From the NCBI RefSeq assembly GCF_001702265.1, contig NZ_MAUE01000011.1, forward strand, positions 23,545-87,544: a DNA stretch of 64,000 bases. The letters run 5' to 3'. Origin of the DNA: Pseudomonas aylmerensis (GTDB lineage: Bacteria > Pseudomonadota > Gammaproteobacteria > Pseudomonadales > Pseudomonadaceae). Positions within the stretch are counted from its first letter, which is position 1. The number at the start of each line of letters is the position of its first letter. Both the position numbers and the translations under genes were made by a program. Shown here piece by piece: positions 1-9,499 of the stretch. Below the pieces are notes generated by a model. That model ran no database searches. It saw only the letters and a list, made by a program, of their open reading frames with translations, and was not told the DNA's origin.

Positions 1-2
1 CG

Positions 3-1442
3 CCTGCAGGGTTGAACGCCACGCTGCGGCCTTATCAGCTGGAAGGCTTGAGCTGGATGCAGTCACTGCGCCAGCTGGATGTCGGCGGAATTCTTGCGGA
101 TGACATGGGCCTGGGCAAAACCCTGCAGACCCTGGCGCATATTCTTACTGAAAAAGCCGCCGGGCGCCTGGACCGGCCGTGCATGGTGGTGATGCCCACC
201 AGCCTGATCCCCAATTGGCTGGACGAAGCGGCGCACTTCACCCCGCAGCTCAAAGTGCTGGCGTTGTACGGCGCCGGACGTAAGAAACACTTCGCCAACC
301 TGCAGGACTATGACCTGCTATTGACCACCTACGCGCTGTTGCCCAAGGACGTCGAGATACTCGCCGCCCTGCCACTGCACGTCTTGATCCTGGACGAAGC
401 CCAGTACATCAAGAACCCGACGAGCAAGGCCGCCCAGGCGGCACGCGAGCTGAATGCCCGGCAGCGCCTGTGCCTGAGCGGCACCCCGCTGGAAAACCAT
501 CTGGGCGAGCTATGGTCGTTGTTCCACTTCCTGTTGCCGGGCTGGCTGGGTGACGTCAAAAGCTTCAATCGCGATTACCGCGTGCCGATCGAAAAACGCG
601 CCAGTGATGTGCGATTGCAGCACCTCAACGGTCGGATCAAGCCGTTCCTGCTGCGCCGCACCAAGGAACAGGTGGCGACAGAATTGCCACCCAAGACCGA
701 GATCATCCACTGGGTCGACCTCAACGAGGCCCAGCGCGACGTGTACGAAACCATGCGCCTGGCCATGGATAAAAAGGTCCGTGACGAGATCACCCGCAAA
801 GGTGTGGCACGCAGCCAGATCATCATTCTTGAAGCACTGCTCAAGTTGCGCCAGGTGTGCTGCGACCTGCGCCTGGTCAACGACGCCACCCTGCCCGCGC
901 GTGGCAGCAGCTCGGGCAAGCTGGACAGCCTGATGGAGATGCTCGAGGAGTTGTTTGCCGAGGGCCGGCGGATCCTGCTGTTTTCCCAGTTCACCTCAAT
1001 GCTGAGCCTGATTGAAGTCGAACTGCAAAAGCGCGGTGTTGCCTACGCACTGCTGACCGGCCAGACCCGTGATCGGCGCACACCGGTGAAGGATTTCCAG
1101 AGCGGCAAGCTGCAGATTTTTCTGATCAGCCTGAAGGCTGGTGGCGTGGGCTTGAACCTGACCGAAGCCGACACCGTGATCCACTATGACCCTTGGTGGA
1201 ACCCGGCCACGGAAAACCAGGCCACCGACCGTGCGTATCGGATCGGCCAGGAGAAGCCGGTGTTCGTGTACAAGATGATCGCGCGGGGCACGGTAGAGGA
1301 GAAAATCCAACACCTGCAGAAGGAGAAATCCGACCTGGCGGCGGGCGTGCTGGATGGGCGTACGACCGGGGATTGGCAGTTGGGCAACGAGGACATCGAG
1401 GCGTTGTTTGCGCCGTTGCCCAACAAGCAAGAGAAGCGTTGA
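3..1442 (+). CDS. SNF2/DEAD-type helicase, C-terminal part (5' end outside window)
   Basis: The frame is open to the left edge, so this is the 3' part of a longer gene; the TTG at 12 is not a real start. About 479 residues remain and hold a complete SNF2 ATPase core: motif I (DDMGLGKT) near residue 30, the DEAQ box (LDEAQYIKN) near 130, motif III SGTPLEN, then a helicase C domain with [16 protein letters not shown] and the closing [10 protein letters not shown] arginine-finger motif. Bacterial members usually carry an N-terminal SWIM zinc finger, which would lie outside the window. It is a predicted ATP-driven DNA translocase of unknown role. It converges on nagZ with a REP pair between them. 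Confidence 0.9.
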   Translation, partial: PAGLNATLRPYQLEGLSWMQSLRQLDVGGILADDMGLGKTLQTLAHILTEKAAGRLDRPCMVVMPTSLIPNWLDEAAHFTPQLKVLALYGAGRKKHFANLQDYDLLLTTYALLPKDVEILAALPLHVLILDEAQYIKNPTSKAAQAARELNARQRLCLSGTPLENHLGELWSLFHFLLPGWLGDVKSFNRDYRVPIEKRASDVRLQHLNGRIKPFLLRRTKEQVATELPPKTEIIHWVDLNEAQRDVYETMRLAMDKKVRDEITRKGVARSQIIILEALLKLRQVCCDLRLVNDATLPARGSSSGKLDSLMEMLEELFAEGRRILLFSQFTSMLSLIEVELQKRGVAYALLTGQTRDRRTPVKDFQSGKLQIFLISLKAGGVGLNLTEADTVIHYDPWWNPATENQATDRAYRIGQEKPVFVYKMIARGTVEEKIQHLQKEKSDLAAGVLDGRTTGDWQLGNEDIEALFAPLPNKQEKR

Positions 1443-1454
1443 CGGTCAGATGAC

Positions 1455-1519
1455 CATCACCGGCAAGCCGGCTCCTACCATTGGAACGTATTCGCCTATA
1501 GGAACCGGCTTGTCGGCAA
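1455..1519. repeat. REP palindrome pair (GGCTTGCCGGC family)
   Basis: Two inverted copies of a GCCGGCTTGCCGG-like element (CGGCAAGCCGGCTCCTA, then TAGGAACCGGCTTGTCGGC) lie between the convergent helicase and nagZ genes. The second copy is degenerate. It is placed where a bidirectional transcription end is expected. Confidence 0.7.
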
Positions 1520-1535
1520 TGGGCGCGACGCGGCC

Positions 1536-2546
1536 TCAATCAATCATCTGAGCATCCCGCAGTGCAGTCAGCGCCGCCAACCAACGTGGATCCTGCTTGT
1601 AGTCCGTCGAAGCAAACGCCTGCCCACGCATCCGCGCAATCCGCGCCGACGGCGTCACCTTCATGCGCTGAGCCGCACTCAGCGCCAGCTCCGCCGCCGC
1701 GCGGTCATTGCACACCAGGCCCATGTCGCAACCGGCGGTCAGCGCCGCTTCGATGCGACTGGCTGCATCACCGACCACATGGGCCCCGGCCATCGACAAG
1801 TCATCGCTGAAAATCACCCCATCGAACTGCAGCTCGCCGCGCAGAATGTCCTGCAGCCAACGACGCGAGAAACCGGCCGGCTGCGGGTCAACCTGTGGGT
1901 AGATGACATGCGCGGGCATCACCGCCGCCAGTTGCTGGCTCAGGCGTGCGAAAGGCACCAGGTCATTCGCACGAATCTGTTCCAGGCTGCGTTCATCATT
2001 GGGAATCGCGACGTGGGAATCCGCCTCAGCCCAACCGTGACCCGGAAAATGCTTACCGGTGGCGGCCATGCCGGCACTGTTCATGCCCCGGATAAAGGCC
2101 CCGGCAAGTACCGCGGCGCGTTCGGGGTCGCCTTCGAACGCGCGGGTGCCGACCACGGCGCTACGCTGGTAGTCCAGGTCCAGTACCGGGGCGAAGCTGA
2201 GGTCGAGACCGACTGCCAGCACCTCGGTGGCCATGATCCAGCCGCATTGCTCGGCCAGGTACTCGGCGTTGGGGTTATCCGCCAACGCACGCATGGCCGG
2301 CAGCCGCACAAAGCCCTGGCGCAGGCGTTGTACCCGACCACCCTCCTGGTCGACCGCCAACAGCAGATCCGGGCGCACGGCACGAATCGCCGCGCTCAGC
2401 TCGCGCACCTGGCGTGGATGCTCGATATTGCGCGCAAAAATGATCAGGCCGCCCACTTCGGGCTGGCGCAACAACTGGCGATCCTCGGCCGTGAGCCAGG
2501 TACCGGCCACGTCGACCATCAAAGAACCTTGCAGCGCAACACTCAT
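1536..2546 (-). CDS. nagZ: Beta-N-acetylhexosaminidase NagZ
   Basis: 336 residues, the usual length for the family. NagZ is a cytoplasmic glycoside hydrolase family 3 enzyme that removes N-acetylglucosamine from anhydromuropeptides during cell-wall recycling, and so feeds the AmpR/AmpC signal in Pseudomonas. The family signature KHFPGHG is at residues 165-171 and is followed by DSH at 176-178, the His/Asp dyad loop. FSDDLSM near 246-252 holds the nucleophile aspartate. It lies 144 bp downstream of psrA in the same direction, and the two may be co-transcribed. Confidence 0.95.
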   Translation of the reverse strand: MSVALQGSLMVDVAGTWLTAEDRQLLRQPEVGGLIIFARNIEHPRQVRELSAAIRAVRPDLLLAVDQEGGRVQRLRQGFVRLPAMRALADNPNAEYLAEQCGWIMATEVLAVGLDLSFAPVLDLDYQRSAVVGTRAFEGDPERAAVLAGAFIRGMNSAGMAATGKHFPGHGWAEADSHVAIPNDERSLEQIRANDLVPFARLSQQLAAVMPAHVIYPQVDPQPAGFSRRWLQDILRGELQFDGVIFSDDLSMAGAHVVGDAASRIEAALTAGCDMGLVCNDRAAAELALSAAQRMKVTPSARIARMRGQAFASTDYKQDPRWLAALTALRDAQMID

Positions 2547-2690
2547 AATCCTTCCTTAAATAACGCACACAACCCGTCGACCTCACACGGCGCGACTGGC
2601 GCGGTGAGCTCAACGGGTTGCGAGTAAATAGCTGAATTCGGCATGGCGGCTAGCTTAGCGGATGCAAGCGGCCACGCACACCCGGAGCGG

Positions 2691-3398
2691 TCAAACCTTG
2701 GCGACGGTCGGCGCGGATTTGCTGCGTGGGCGCAATTGCGCGGCGGCCATCGTCGGGTCGGTCACACCGGTTTCGGCGCGCATGCCGGCGGCCAGGAAAG
2801 GCACCATCAGGCGCATGACCTGCTCGATGGAAGTGTTGACGCCGAAATCGGTCTCGGCAATCGCACGCAGGGCCTTGATCCCGGACATGCTGAACGCCGC
2901 CGCACCGAGCATGAAGTGCACGCGCCAGAACAGTTCGATCGGCGGGATACGCGGGGCGGCCTCGTTGACCAGCAACATATAGCGACGAAACACCTTGCCG
3001 TACATGTCTTCCAGATAACGCCGCAAGTGGCCCTGGCTCTGGCTGAATGCCAGCCCCAGCAGGCGCATGAAGATCGACAGGTCGTTGCCGCTGCGCGGCT
3101 GCACCACCAACGCCTGCTCGACCAGGATTTCCAGCAGGTCTTCCAGGGTTGGCTTGTGATCGGCCTTGGCCTGACGGCGCTCGAGCTCACGGTCGAGGCT
3201 GGCACAGAACGGCCCCAGGAAGCGCGAGAACACGGCCTGGATCAGGGCCTTTTTCGAGCCGAAATGGTAGTTCACGGCGGCGAGGTTGACCCCAGCCTTG
3301 CTGGTGATCAGCCGCAATGAAGTTTCAGCAAATCCTTTTTCCGCGAACAATTGCTCGGCAGCATCGAGAATGCGTTCAACGGTTTCCGACTGGGCCAT
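2691..3398 (-). CDS. psrA: TetR-family fatty-acid-responsive regulator PsrA
   Basis: 235 residues. The N-terminal TetR helix-turn-helix (TSLRLITSKAGVNLAAVNYHF, about residues 27-47) and the gene order psrA-lexA-sulA identify PsrA. In Pseudomonas it represses its own gene and beta-oxidation genes until long-chain fatty acids bind, and it activates rpoS. The ATG at 3398 is chosen because GGCGGAG lies just upstream and the protein then begins MAQSETVERI; an ATG 18 bp further upstream has no comparable site. Two operator-like palindromes sit 16-42 bp upstream, which suggests autorepression. fadBA, an established target, is 8 kb away. Confidence 0.93.
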   Translation of the reverse strand: MAQSETVERILDAAEQLFAEKGFAETSLRLITSKAGVNLAAVNYHFGSKKALIQAVFSRFLGPFCASLDRELERRQAKADHKPTLEDLLEILVEQALVVQPRSGNDLSIFMRLLGLAFSQSQGHLRRYLEDMYGKVFRRYMLLVNEAAPRIPPIELFWRVHFMLGAAAFSMSGIKALRAIAETDFGVNTSIEQVMRLMVPFLAAGMRAETGVTDPTMAAAQLRPRSKSAPTVAKV

Positions 3399-3413
3399 GG
3401 CTACTCCGCCTGA

Positions 3414-3440
3414 CAAACACTTGTTTGAAACATACGTTTC
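3414..3440. promoter_or_regulatory. Two abutting PsrA operator-like palindromes
   Basis: CAAACACTTGTTTG (3414-3427) and GAAACATACGTTTC (3427-3440) share the G at 3427. Both fit the published PsrA motif (G/C)AAAC-N4-GTTT(G/C) with the same 4-nt spacer. They lie in the psrA 5' region, upstream of its Shine-Dalgarno sequence, so autoregulation is inferred. The operator sequence is seen; binding is not shown. Confidence 0.8.
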
Positions 3441-3616
3441 AGGGTGTGTCTTGTCAAGCCTGCGGGTTCGCTTTCCGGCCGGGCAGTCATCTATTTCGTC
3501 GCTATTTAATCACATCCCTACCGGTCTGTAGGCAGCGCTATCTCTGCCCTGTAGGACGGATGACGAATGACCGTCCAGCGGAGTGCCCGAAAAGGATGAT
3601 TGCCAAGCGCAGTTCA

Positions 3617-3651
3617 CTGTATATAATCCCAGTCACTGTATAAAAAGACAG
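3617..3651 (+). promoter_or_regulatory. Tandem SOS (LexA) boxes
   Basis: CTGTATATAATCCCAG (3617-3632) and CTGTATAAAAAGACAG (3636-3651) both match the LexA operator pattern CTG-N10-CAG with an A/T-rich core. They are 19 bp apart centre to centre and end 10 bp before the lexA start codon. This is the usual arrangement for LexA autoregulation. Because sulA follows lexA closely, the boxes should control both genes. Confidence 0.93.
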
Positions 3652-3661
3652 AGCGATCAAC

Positions 3662-4270
3662 ATGCTAAAACTGACGCCACGCCAAGCTGAGATTCTGGCT
3701 TTTATCAAGCGCTGCCTCGATGACAACGGCTACCCGCCGACACGAGCGGAAATTGCGCTGGAACTGGGGTTCAAGTCCCCTAACGCCGCCGAGGAACACC
3801 TCAAGGCCCTCGCTCGCAAAGGCGCGATCGAGATGACCCCGGGTGCTTCGCGCGGCATTCGCATCCCTGGCTTCGAAGCCAAGGCCGACGAATCGACCCT
3901 GCCGATCATCGGTCGCGTCGCTGCCGGTGCGCCGATCCTGGCGCAACAGCACGTCGAGGAATCCTGCAACATCAACCCCACCTTCTTCCACCCTCGCGCC
4001 GATTATCTGCTGCGGGTGCACGGCATGAGCATGAAGGACGTGGGTATTTTCGATGGTGACCTGCTCGCCGTCCACACCACCCGCGAAGCCCGTAATGGCC
4101 AGATCGTCGTCGCCCGTATCGGCGATGAAGTCACCGTCAAACGCTTCAAGCGCGAAGGCAGCAAGGTCTGGCTCCTGGCCGAGAACCCTGAGTTCGCCCC
4201 GATTGAAGTGAACCTGAAAGATCAGGACCTGGTGATCGAAGGCTTGAGTGTCGGCGTCATTCGCCGCTAA
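3662..4270 (+). CDS. lexA: LexA repressor / self-cleaving SOS regulator
   Basis: 202 residues. The N-terminal winged helix-turn-helix (about 1-65) binds SOS boxes. The C-terminal S24 protease domain has the self-cleavage bond Ala88-Gly89 in GRVAAGAP, catalytic Ser123 in GMSMKDVG and catalytic Lys160 in TVKRFK. RecA-DNA filaments trigger cleavage after DNA damage. The start ATG follows two tandem SOS boxes. sulA begins 10 bp after the stop codon, which indicates a lexA-sulA operon. Confidence 0.97.
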   Translation: MLKLTPRQAEILAFIKRCLDDNGYPPTRAEIALELGFKSPNAAEEHLKALARKGAIEMTPGASRGIRIPGFEAKADESTLPIIGRVAAGAPILAQQHVEESCNINPTFFHPRADYLLRVHGMSMKDVGIFDGDLLAVHTTREARNGQIVVARIGDEVTVKRFKREGSKVWLLAENPEFAPIEVNLKDQDLVIEGLSVGVIRR

Positions 4271-4280
4271 AGGAGGCATC

Positions 4281-4754
4281 ATGCAGCTCGTGCACACCCC
4301 CCAACACACACAACTGTCGCTGTTCGAGGCCTTCATGGCCCAACCCCTTGCACCGATCCTCAAGGAAGCGGTCGAGGCGCCCTGGAGTGCCGAACCCGAG
4401 GCGTTCAGTGAATTGTCGTTGCGCGGTGCAGCTGGGAGCTGCCTGAGCCTGCTGGCGCCGATCCTTCGCGAATTGAGCGAAGAACAGGACGCACGCTGGC
4501 TGACCCTGATCGCCCCGCCTGCCAGCCTGACCCAGGCCTGGCTGCGGGACGCGGGCCTCAACCGCGAGCGCATCCTGTTATTGCAGCCACGCGGTACGCA
4601 AAGCGCCCAGCAACTGACTTGCGAAGCCTTGCGCCTGGGCCGCAGCCACACCGTGGTGAGCTGGCTGAACCCACTGAATGCCACCGCCAAGCAACAGCTG
4701 ATCAGCGCAGCGCGCACAGGCGACGCGCAGAGTTTGAATATTCGATTGGGATAA
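4281..4754 (+). CDS. sulA: SOS cell-division inhibitor SulA
   Basis: 157 residues, close to the roughly 160 of Pseudomonas SulA. After DNA damage SulA binds FtsZ and blocks septum assembly. The ATG at 4281 has AGGAGG six bases upstream; an in-frame alternative at 4248 would overlap lexA and lacks such a site. A RecA-like fold is suggested by the region around WLTLIAPPASLTQAWL and the C-terminal SWLNPL segment. Placement directly behind lexA means SOS control from the lexA promoter. Confidence 0.9.
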   Translation: MQLVHTPQHTQLSLFEAFMAQPLAPILKEAVEAPWSAEPEAFSELSLRGAAGSCLSLLAPILRELSEEQDARWLTLIAPPASLTQAWLRDAGLNRERILLLQPRGTQSAQQLTCEALRLGRSHTVVSWLNPLNATAKQQLISAARTGDAQSLNIRLG

Positions 4755-4765
4755 CACGAAGACCC

Positions 4766-5165
4766 AGCTTGGTGAGCAGCGGGCTTATCTTAAGAGCCGG
4801 CCTCTATGAGTAGCGGGCTTGTTATGACAAGCAGGCTTATGTGACAACCGGGCTTAGCTTATATGTGGTGGGCGGGCTTATATGTGGCGAGCGGGCTTGC
4901 CCCGCGTTGGGCTGCGAAGCGGCCCCAAAACCAAGCACCGTGGAATACCTGATATATCGCGTTGAATCCATTTAGGGCTGCTTCGCAGCCCAACGCGGGT
5001 GCAAGCCCGCTCGCCACACAAGCCAGCTCACCACAACACGCCGATTAACCAGCAAGCCGATTCACCTCAACAAGCCTACTCGCCAAAGCAAACCTGACTC
5101 ACTCAAGAGATCTGGCGCCCCTCAAGACACCCGCCTCCGCCACAACAAGCCTGCTAACAACAGAA
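4766..5165. repeat. REP pair flanked by degenerate REP-head ladder
   Basis: A head-to-head REP pair (GTGGCGAGCGGGCTTGCCCC family) occupies 4882-5018. The left arm GTGGCGAGCGGGCTTGCC runs into GCGTTGGGCTGCGAAGC, and its reverse complement returns at 4981-5018. From about 4766 to 4882, and again from 5019 to 5165, decayed copies of the head (AGCGGGCTTGTTATGA, AGCAGGCTTATGTG, CAAGCCTGCT) recur at irregular spacing. No gene is visible in this 412-bp gap. Confidence 0.8.
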
Positions 5166-5166
5166 C

Positions 5167-5400
5167 TCAGTGAAGCACTCGGGGCCCGTCTTCTTTCTCC
5201 GGCTCGCCTTCCGCCAGGCGACCAGCCATCTGCACGCCCACGCTCAACATGGCTTTAGCCACTTCCACGTGCTGGCCTTGGAGGAACACCTTGGCGTCCT
5301 CGGAAAAATCCAGAATAACCAGAGAACCCTCGTCCTCAGCCCGGCGCAGCTCGATTCGGCCGTCAGGCAACTCAACAATTTCCAGAAAGGACGTTGGCAT
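5167..5400 (-). CDS. Conserved small Pseudomonas protein of unknown function
   Basis: 77 residues starting MPTSFLEIVELPDG. I recognise it as the conserved hypothetical protein found between sulA and topA in Pseudomonas (PA3009-like), but no function is known to me. It is acidic and soluble, with no membrane segment or signal peptide. The ATG at 5400 is preferred because GGAG lies 11 bp upstream; an in-frame ATG at 5442 has GGTGG directly abutting it, too close to serve. It is read opposite to sulA and in the same direction as topA. Confidence 0.8.
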   Translation of the reverse strand: MPTSFLEIVELPDGRIELRRAEDEGSLVILDFSEDAKVFLQGQHVEVAKAMLSVGVQMAGRLAEGEPEKEDGPRVLH

Positions 5401-5515
5401 AAAAGTCTGTTCTCCACGAAAGGCCGGGATTATATCAGTCATCCACCCGGAATCGCTGAGGATCTGGCCAGGTTTCTTTGCGGCTTGATGAATGGTGCCG
5501 GTATGCCTTGGTTAA

Positions 5516-5606
5516 AATGTGGCAGCGGGCTTGCTCGCGAAGGCGGTGCATCAGTGCCCTATAAACGCCTGGCACTCCGCCTTCGCGAGCAAGCCCGTCC
5601 TGGTGT
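5516..5606. repeat. REP palindrome pair (GAGCGGGCTTGCTCGCGA family)
   Basis: A left arm GCAGCGGGCTTGCTCGCGAA and a right arm TTCGCGAGCAAGCCCG form an inverted pair separated by about 45 bp. It lies between two minus-strand genes of unknown function. The same family recurs at 14716, 28728 and 63633. Confidence 0.8.
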
Positions 5607-5623
5607 AAATCAGTGACGCCGCC

Positions 5624-6145
5624 TCAGCACTCGTTGAGGCCTTCACGAAAGCGCAGGGCCATCTTTTTCAGCTCCTGGCGCCAGCCTTCCAGCTCTTCCC
5701 GGCTCAGGGGCTTGGGCTCTTCCTCTTCCAGCGCAACCGCTACGATCAACGGCTGAGTCACGTCGCCCTTGGGCACGTGGGGAATTCGCGGTGGCTGGAA
5801 CATATCCGCATGCGCCTTGAGCAGGCGCGCCACCCAGCTATCAGGGCTCTGGGCCATTTCCACCAGCTCGGCCAGCTCAGGAATAGCCATGGTCTCCAGC
5901 ACTTCGCGGTTCATGATCATTTCCGCGCGCGGCGAACCCGCCTGGGGCAAGCGATAGAACCCGGCGATTTCATGGCACAGCCCCAGCAACGCGCCGTACA
6001 GGTGGAACAACGCCGCCTCACGCCCCGCCTGGACCAGCGCGATGGCATTCATCTCCTTCCCTTCCTCGGCGCGGCCGAGGGCTTCCAGGGATAAGCCCGC
6101 GAAGTAAATTTTCTGGTTGGTACGGGTATAGAGTTCGTTGGCCAT
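5624..6145 (-). CDS. Conserved Pseudomonas protein (DUF6586-like)
   Basis: 173 residues starting MANELYTRTNQKIYFAG. It is a helical, acidic, soluble protein with no signal peptide, and corresponds by position to P. aeruginosa PA3010 upstream of topA. The C-terminal tail has an acidic stretch (LEEEEPKPLSREELEGW) and a basic helix. The start at 6145 has GGAG nine bases upstream; the open frame extends further but without a ribosome-binding site. I do not know its function. Confidence 0.8.
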   Translation of the reverse strand: MANELYTRTNQKIYFAGLSLEALGRAEEGKEMNAIALVQAGREAALFHLYGALLGLCHEIAGFYRLPQAGSPRAEMIMNREVLETMAIPELAELVEMAQSPDSWVARLLKAHADMFQPPRIPHVPKGDVTQPLIVAVALEEEEPKPLSREELEGWRQELKKMALRFREGLNEC

Positions 6146-6369
6146 AACGGCAGTCTCCACAACGAAAAAGCGTGATGCTGGCTTAACAGTGTCACGGATC
6201 AACCGCCCACACTGCAAGCATGGAGTAGAGGGCGGGCACTCCCCCTCCTCCACCAACTATCACGAGTTGCACACCCGACACACTCTACTTCATATCCAAA
6301 GCTCACTAGGACAGCAAGAGGCGTGCGCCCGAATTCCCCGGACACGTACTTATGGTATGCGCGCCCGCC

Positions 6370-6540
6370 TTAAAAGGTGACCTGCGGAGGCGCGGCGTTT
6401 TTTTCGTTGCCAGCTACGTTTGCGGGCTCTTTCTCATCGGCTTCTTTCTTCTCGAATTGTTTAGCGCCATAGCCTATTGCTCCCTCCACCAAGAACTCAG
6501 CGCCCTTAATCGCAGGCATCAGCATCACTTCAAATCCCAT
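6370..6540 (-). CDS. Small ORF, 56 codons, unknown function
   Basis: Reads MGFEVMLMPAIKGAEFLVEG at the start and ends NAAPPQVTF. GAGGG lies nine bases upstream of the ATG at 6540, good spacing for a ribosome-binding site. The N-terminal half (about residues 4-28) could form an amphipathic helix; the second half is charged (QFEKKEADEKEP). There is no clear membrane helix. It sits in an otherwise gene-free, less G+C-rich stretch of about 600 bp between topA and the DUF6586-like gene, with several palindromes upstream. I do not recognise it; it could be chance, but the start context and composition favour a gene. Confidence 0.5.
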   Translation of the reverse strand: MGFEVMLMPAIKGAEFLVEGAIGYGAKQFEKKEADEKEPANVAGNEKNAAPPQVTF

Positions 6541-6605
6541 TTCACTTGACCCTCTATCGATAATTGACGGGCTAATACCCGGCTAATTGGTGGTCAGCTT
6601 TATGG

Positions 6606-6642
6606 GGAACGTTCCGTCACCTGTCACTCATTTCTCTGACAG
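6606..6642. promoter_or_regulatory. Palindromes upstream of the 56-codon ORF
   Basis: GGAACGTTCC (6606-6615) is a perfect 10-bp palindrome. CTGTCA (6621-6626) and TGACAG (6637-6642) form an inverted repeat with a 10-nt spacer. Both lie 66-102 bp upstream of the small ORF on the minus strand, where operators would be expected. No regulator is assigned. Confidence 0.35.
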
Positions 6643-6686
6643 CTAACCTGCGTGCCGTGAATGGAAAGTCCTTTTGCATAACCACA

Positions 6687-6722
6687 AAAGCAAATGCCCC
6701 GACAAGTCGGGGCATTTGCTTT
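6687..6722. terminator. Bidirectional hairpin terminator after topA
   Basis: A 17-bp inverted repeat, AAAGCAAATGCCCCGAC and its exact complement, with almost no loop. It has an A-rich left side and T-rich right side, so it can end transcription from both directions. It lies 41 bp past the topA stop codon. Confidence 0.85.
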
Positions 6723-6763
6723 CAGCCTGTTTCAGGCGACTTCGTATTACTCGACCACGTCGA

Positions 6764-9385
6764 TCAAGCGCCCTGGCGCTTGTCCTCGACCTTCCACTTA
6801 CCGCCGTCGTAGAACGCTTTCCAGCCGGTAGGCTTGCCGTCCACTTCGGACTGCACGTACTGCTCCTTGGTCTTGCGGCTGTAGCGGATCACGGCCGGAC
6901 GACCGTCGGGATCCTTCTTCGGCGCTTCACACAGGAAGTGGTACTTAGGATCGATCTCGTCCTTGTGCGGCACGATCTCCAGCACCAGCGGCGCTCGGGT
7001 CTCACGGTTTTTCGGGAACTGGCTGGCGGCCAGGAACAGCCCCGAAGCGCCGTCACGCAGGATATAGGTGTCGTTGACCTTCTCGCACTTGAGTTCAGGC
7101 ATCTTCACCGGGTCCATTTTCGGCGGCGCCGCGTCACCGCTTTTCAGCAGTTTACGGGTGTTCTTGCACGTCGGGTTGGTGCAACCAAAGAACTTGCCGA
7201 AGCGGCCAGTCTTGAGTTGCATCTCGCTGCCGCACTTGTCGCACTCCAGGCTTGGGCCTTCGTAGCCCTTGATGCGGTAGCTGCCTTCCTCGATCTCGTA
7301 GCCGTCGCAATCCGGGTTGTTACCGCAGATGTGCAACTTGTGCTTCTCGTCGAGCAGGTAGGCATCCATCGCCGTGCTGCAGATCGGGCAGCGGTGCTTG
7401 CCACGCAGTACCAGCGACTCGGATTCACCCTCGTCGTCGGCGGCGATTTCATCACCCGGCACAAGGTTGACGGTCGCCTTGCAGCGCTCTTTCGGCGGCA
7501 GGCTGTAGCCCGAGCAACCGAGGAACACGCCGGTAGACGCGGTACGAATCTGCATCGGGCGGCCGCACGTCAGGCACGGGATGTCGGTCATCACCGGCTG
7601 GTTGGCACGCATGCCGTTCTCGGGGCTTTCGGCCACTTCGAGTTTTTTCTTGAAGTCGCCGTAGAACTCGTCGAGCACGTTCTTCCAGTCGCGCTCGCCC
7701 TGGGCCACGTCATCGAGGTTCTCTTCCATGCCGGCGGTGAAGCCGTAGTCCATCAGGTTGGAGAAGCTCTCGGACAAGCGCTCGGTGACGATATCGCCCA
7801 TCTTTTCCGAATAGAAACGACGGTTGTGCAGCGCGACGTAGCCACGGTCCTGGATGGTGGAAATGATCGCGGCGTAGGTCGACGGACGACCGATACCGCG
7901 TTTTTCCATCTCTTTTACCAGGCTGGCTTCCGAATAACGCGCCGGCGGCTTGGTGAAGTGCTGGGACGGGTCGAGCTTGATCAGCTTCAACGTGTCGCCC
8001 TGGGCCATGTCCGGCAGCACATCGTCGTCGCCCGGCTTGGCGATCTGCGGCATGACGCGGGTGTAACCATCAAACTTGAGGATACGGCCCTTGGCACGCA
8101 GCTCGAAGTCACCAGCGCCCACGCTGACGGTGGTGGACAGGTATTGCGCCGGCAGCATCTGGCAAGCCAGGAACTGGCGCCAGATCAGCTCGTAGAGACG
8201 CTCTGCATCGCGTTCCATGCCGCTCAGCTTGCTCGGCTCGGTATTCGCGTCGGAAGGACGAATCGCTTCGTGAGCCTCCTGGGCGCCCTCTTTGCTGCTG
8301 TAGACGTTCGGCTTCTCCGGCAGGTACTTCTTGCCGAATTCGCTTTCAATATACGTACGCGCCATCGCCACCGCGTCAACCGAGAGGTTGGTGGAGTCGG
8401 TACGCATATAGGTGATGTAGCCGGCTTCGTACAGACGCTGGGCCATCATCATGGTTTTCTTCACGCCGAAGCCCAGGCGGTTACTCGCGGCCTGTTGCAG
8501 GGTCGAAGTGATGAACGGCGCCGACGGCTTGCTGCTGGTCGGTTTGTCTTCGCGCTTGACGATGCTGTAGCTGGAGGCCTTGAGCTTCTCCAGCGCGGCC
8601 ATGGCCTGGGCTTCGTTCAGCGGCTTGAAGGCCTCGCCTTTCTCACGGGCCACTTCAAAGCGCACATTGGCGCCCTTGGCAGTCCCCAGGTCGGCATGGA
8701 CTTCCCAGTATTCTTCGGGGTTGAACGCACGGATCTCGCGCTCACGCTCCACCACCAGCTTTACCGCGACCGATTGCACACGGCCGGCGGACAGGCCACG
8801 GGCAATCTTGGCCCAGAGCAGCGGCGAGACCATGTAACCGACGACGCGGTCGAGGAAACGCCGGGCCTGCTGGGCGTTGACGCGGTCGATATCCAGCTCG
8901 CCCGGCTTGGAGAAGGCTTCCTGGATGGCTTTCTTGGTGATTTCGTTGAACACCACGCGCTTGTAGCGGCTGTCGTCACCGCCGATGGCTTCCCGCAGGT
9001 GCCAGGCAATGGCTTCCCCTTCGCGGTCCAAGTCCGTCGCGAGATAGATGGTGTCAGCATCCTTGGCGAGCCGGCGCAGCTCTTCGATGACCTTTTCCTT
9101 GCCTGGAAGGATTTCGTACTTGGCCTTCCAGCCATGTTCCGGGTCCACACCCATGCGCGAGACCAGCTGCTTGCGCGCTTTCTCTTTAGGGCTGAGCACC
9201 GGACCTTCGCCCGCAGCTGCCTTGCCGCGCTTGGCGGCTGGCTCCTTGCTGGCGCTAGCCGAACCGCTGGTGGGCAGGTCTCGGATATGGCCGATACTCG
9301 ACTTCACCACGTACTCGTTGCCCAAGTACTTGTTGATGGTCTTGGCCTTAGCCGGGGATTCCACAATGACCAGCGATTTGCCCAT
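6764..9385 (-). CDS. topA: DNA topoisomerase I
   Basis: 873 residues, the usual length for Pseudomonas TopA. It relaxes negative supercoils through a 5'-phosphotyrosine intermediate. The Toprim domain at the N-terminus ([17 protein letters not shown]) carries the acidic TDLDREGE motif near 117-124. The active-site Tyr is Tyr326 in [10 protein letters not shown], with Arg328. Three tetracysteine zinc ribbons follow in the C-terminal quarter (CLTCGRP, CPICSTA, CDKCGSE). The ATG at 9385 gives the conserved N-terminus; upstream in-frame codons are not needed. Confidence 0.97.
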   Translation of the reverse strand: MGKSLVIVESPAKAKTINKYLGNEYVVKSSIGHIRDLPTSGSASASKEPAAKRGKAAAGEGPVLSPKEKARKQLVSRMGVDPEHGWKAKYEILPGKEKVIEELRRLAKDADTIYLATDLDREGEAIAWHLREAIGGDDSRYKRVVFNEITKKAIQEAFSKPGELDIDRVNAQQARRFLDRVVGYMVSPLLWAKIARGLSAGRVQSVAVKLVVEREREIRAFNPEEYWEVHADLGTAKGANVRFEVAREKGEAFKPLNEAQAMAALEKLKASSYSIVKREDKPTSSKPSAPFITSTLQQAASNRLGFGVKKTMMMAQRLYEAGYITYMRTDSTNLSVDAVAMARTYIESEFGKKYLPEKPNVYSSKEGAQEAHEAIRPSDANTEPSKLSGMERDAERLYELIWRQFLACQMLPAQYLSTTVSVGAGDFELRAKGRILKFDGYTRVMPQIAKPGDDDVLPDMAQGDTLKLIKLDPSQHFTKPPARYSEASLVKEMEKRGIGRPSTYAAIISTIQDRGYVALHNRRFYSEKMGDIVTERLSESFSNLMDYGFTAGMEENLDDVAQGERDWKNVLDEFYGDFKKKLEVAESPENGMRANQPVMTDIPCLTCGRPMQIRTASTGVFLGCSGYSLPPKERCKATVNLVPGDEIAADDEGESESLVLRGKHRCPICSTAMDAYLLDEKHKLHICGNNPDCDGYEIEEGSYRIKGYEGPSLECDKCGSEMQLKTGRFGKFFGCTNPTCKNTRKLLKSGDAAPPKMDPVKMPELKCEKVNDTYILRDGASGLFLAASQFPKNRETRAPLVLEIVPHKDEIDPKYHFLCEAPKKDPDGRPAVIRYSRKTKEQYVQSEVDGKPTGWKAFYDGGKWKVEDKRQGA

Positions 9386-9499
9386 GGATCGGAAAATTCC
9401 TGAATTCGAGAAGTGAAAGGCAGTTGGCGCCTGTCGCGGCAACGCTATATATAGTGGCAACAAGGTGAGGTCAAGCGCAGCATTCTGCGCGGCCTGCCG

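Noticed and set aside
3..1442. SNF2 helicase as part of a defence system such as DISARM
   Set aside because: No methyltransferase, nuclease or other defence gene is next to it. The neighbour is nagZ, a core gene, and the gene is cut by the window edge.
6674..9403. A 900-codon open frame on the plus strand opposite topA
   Set aside because: It mirrors the topA codon structure in a G+C-rich genome. The product is a His/Val/Leu-rich low-complexity chain with no recognisable domain, so it is a shadow frame.
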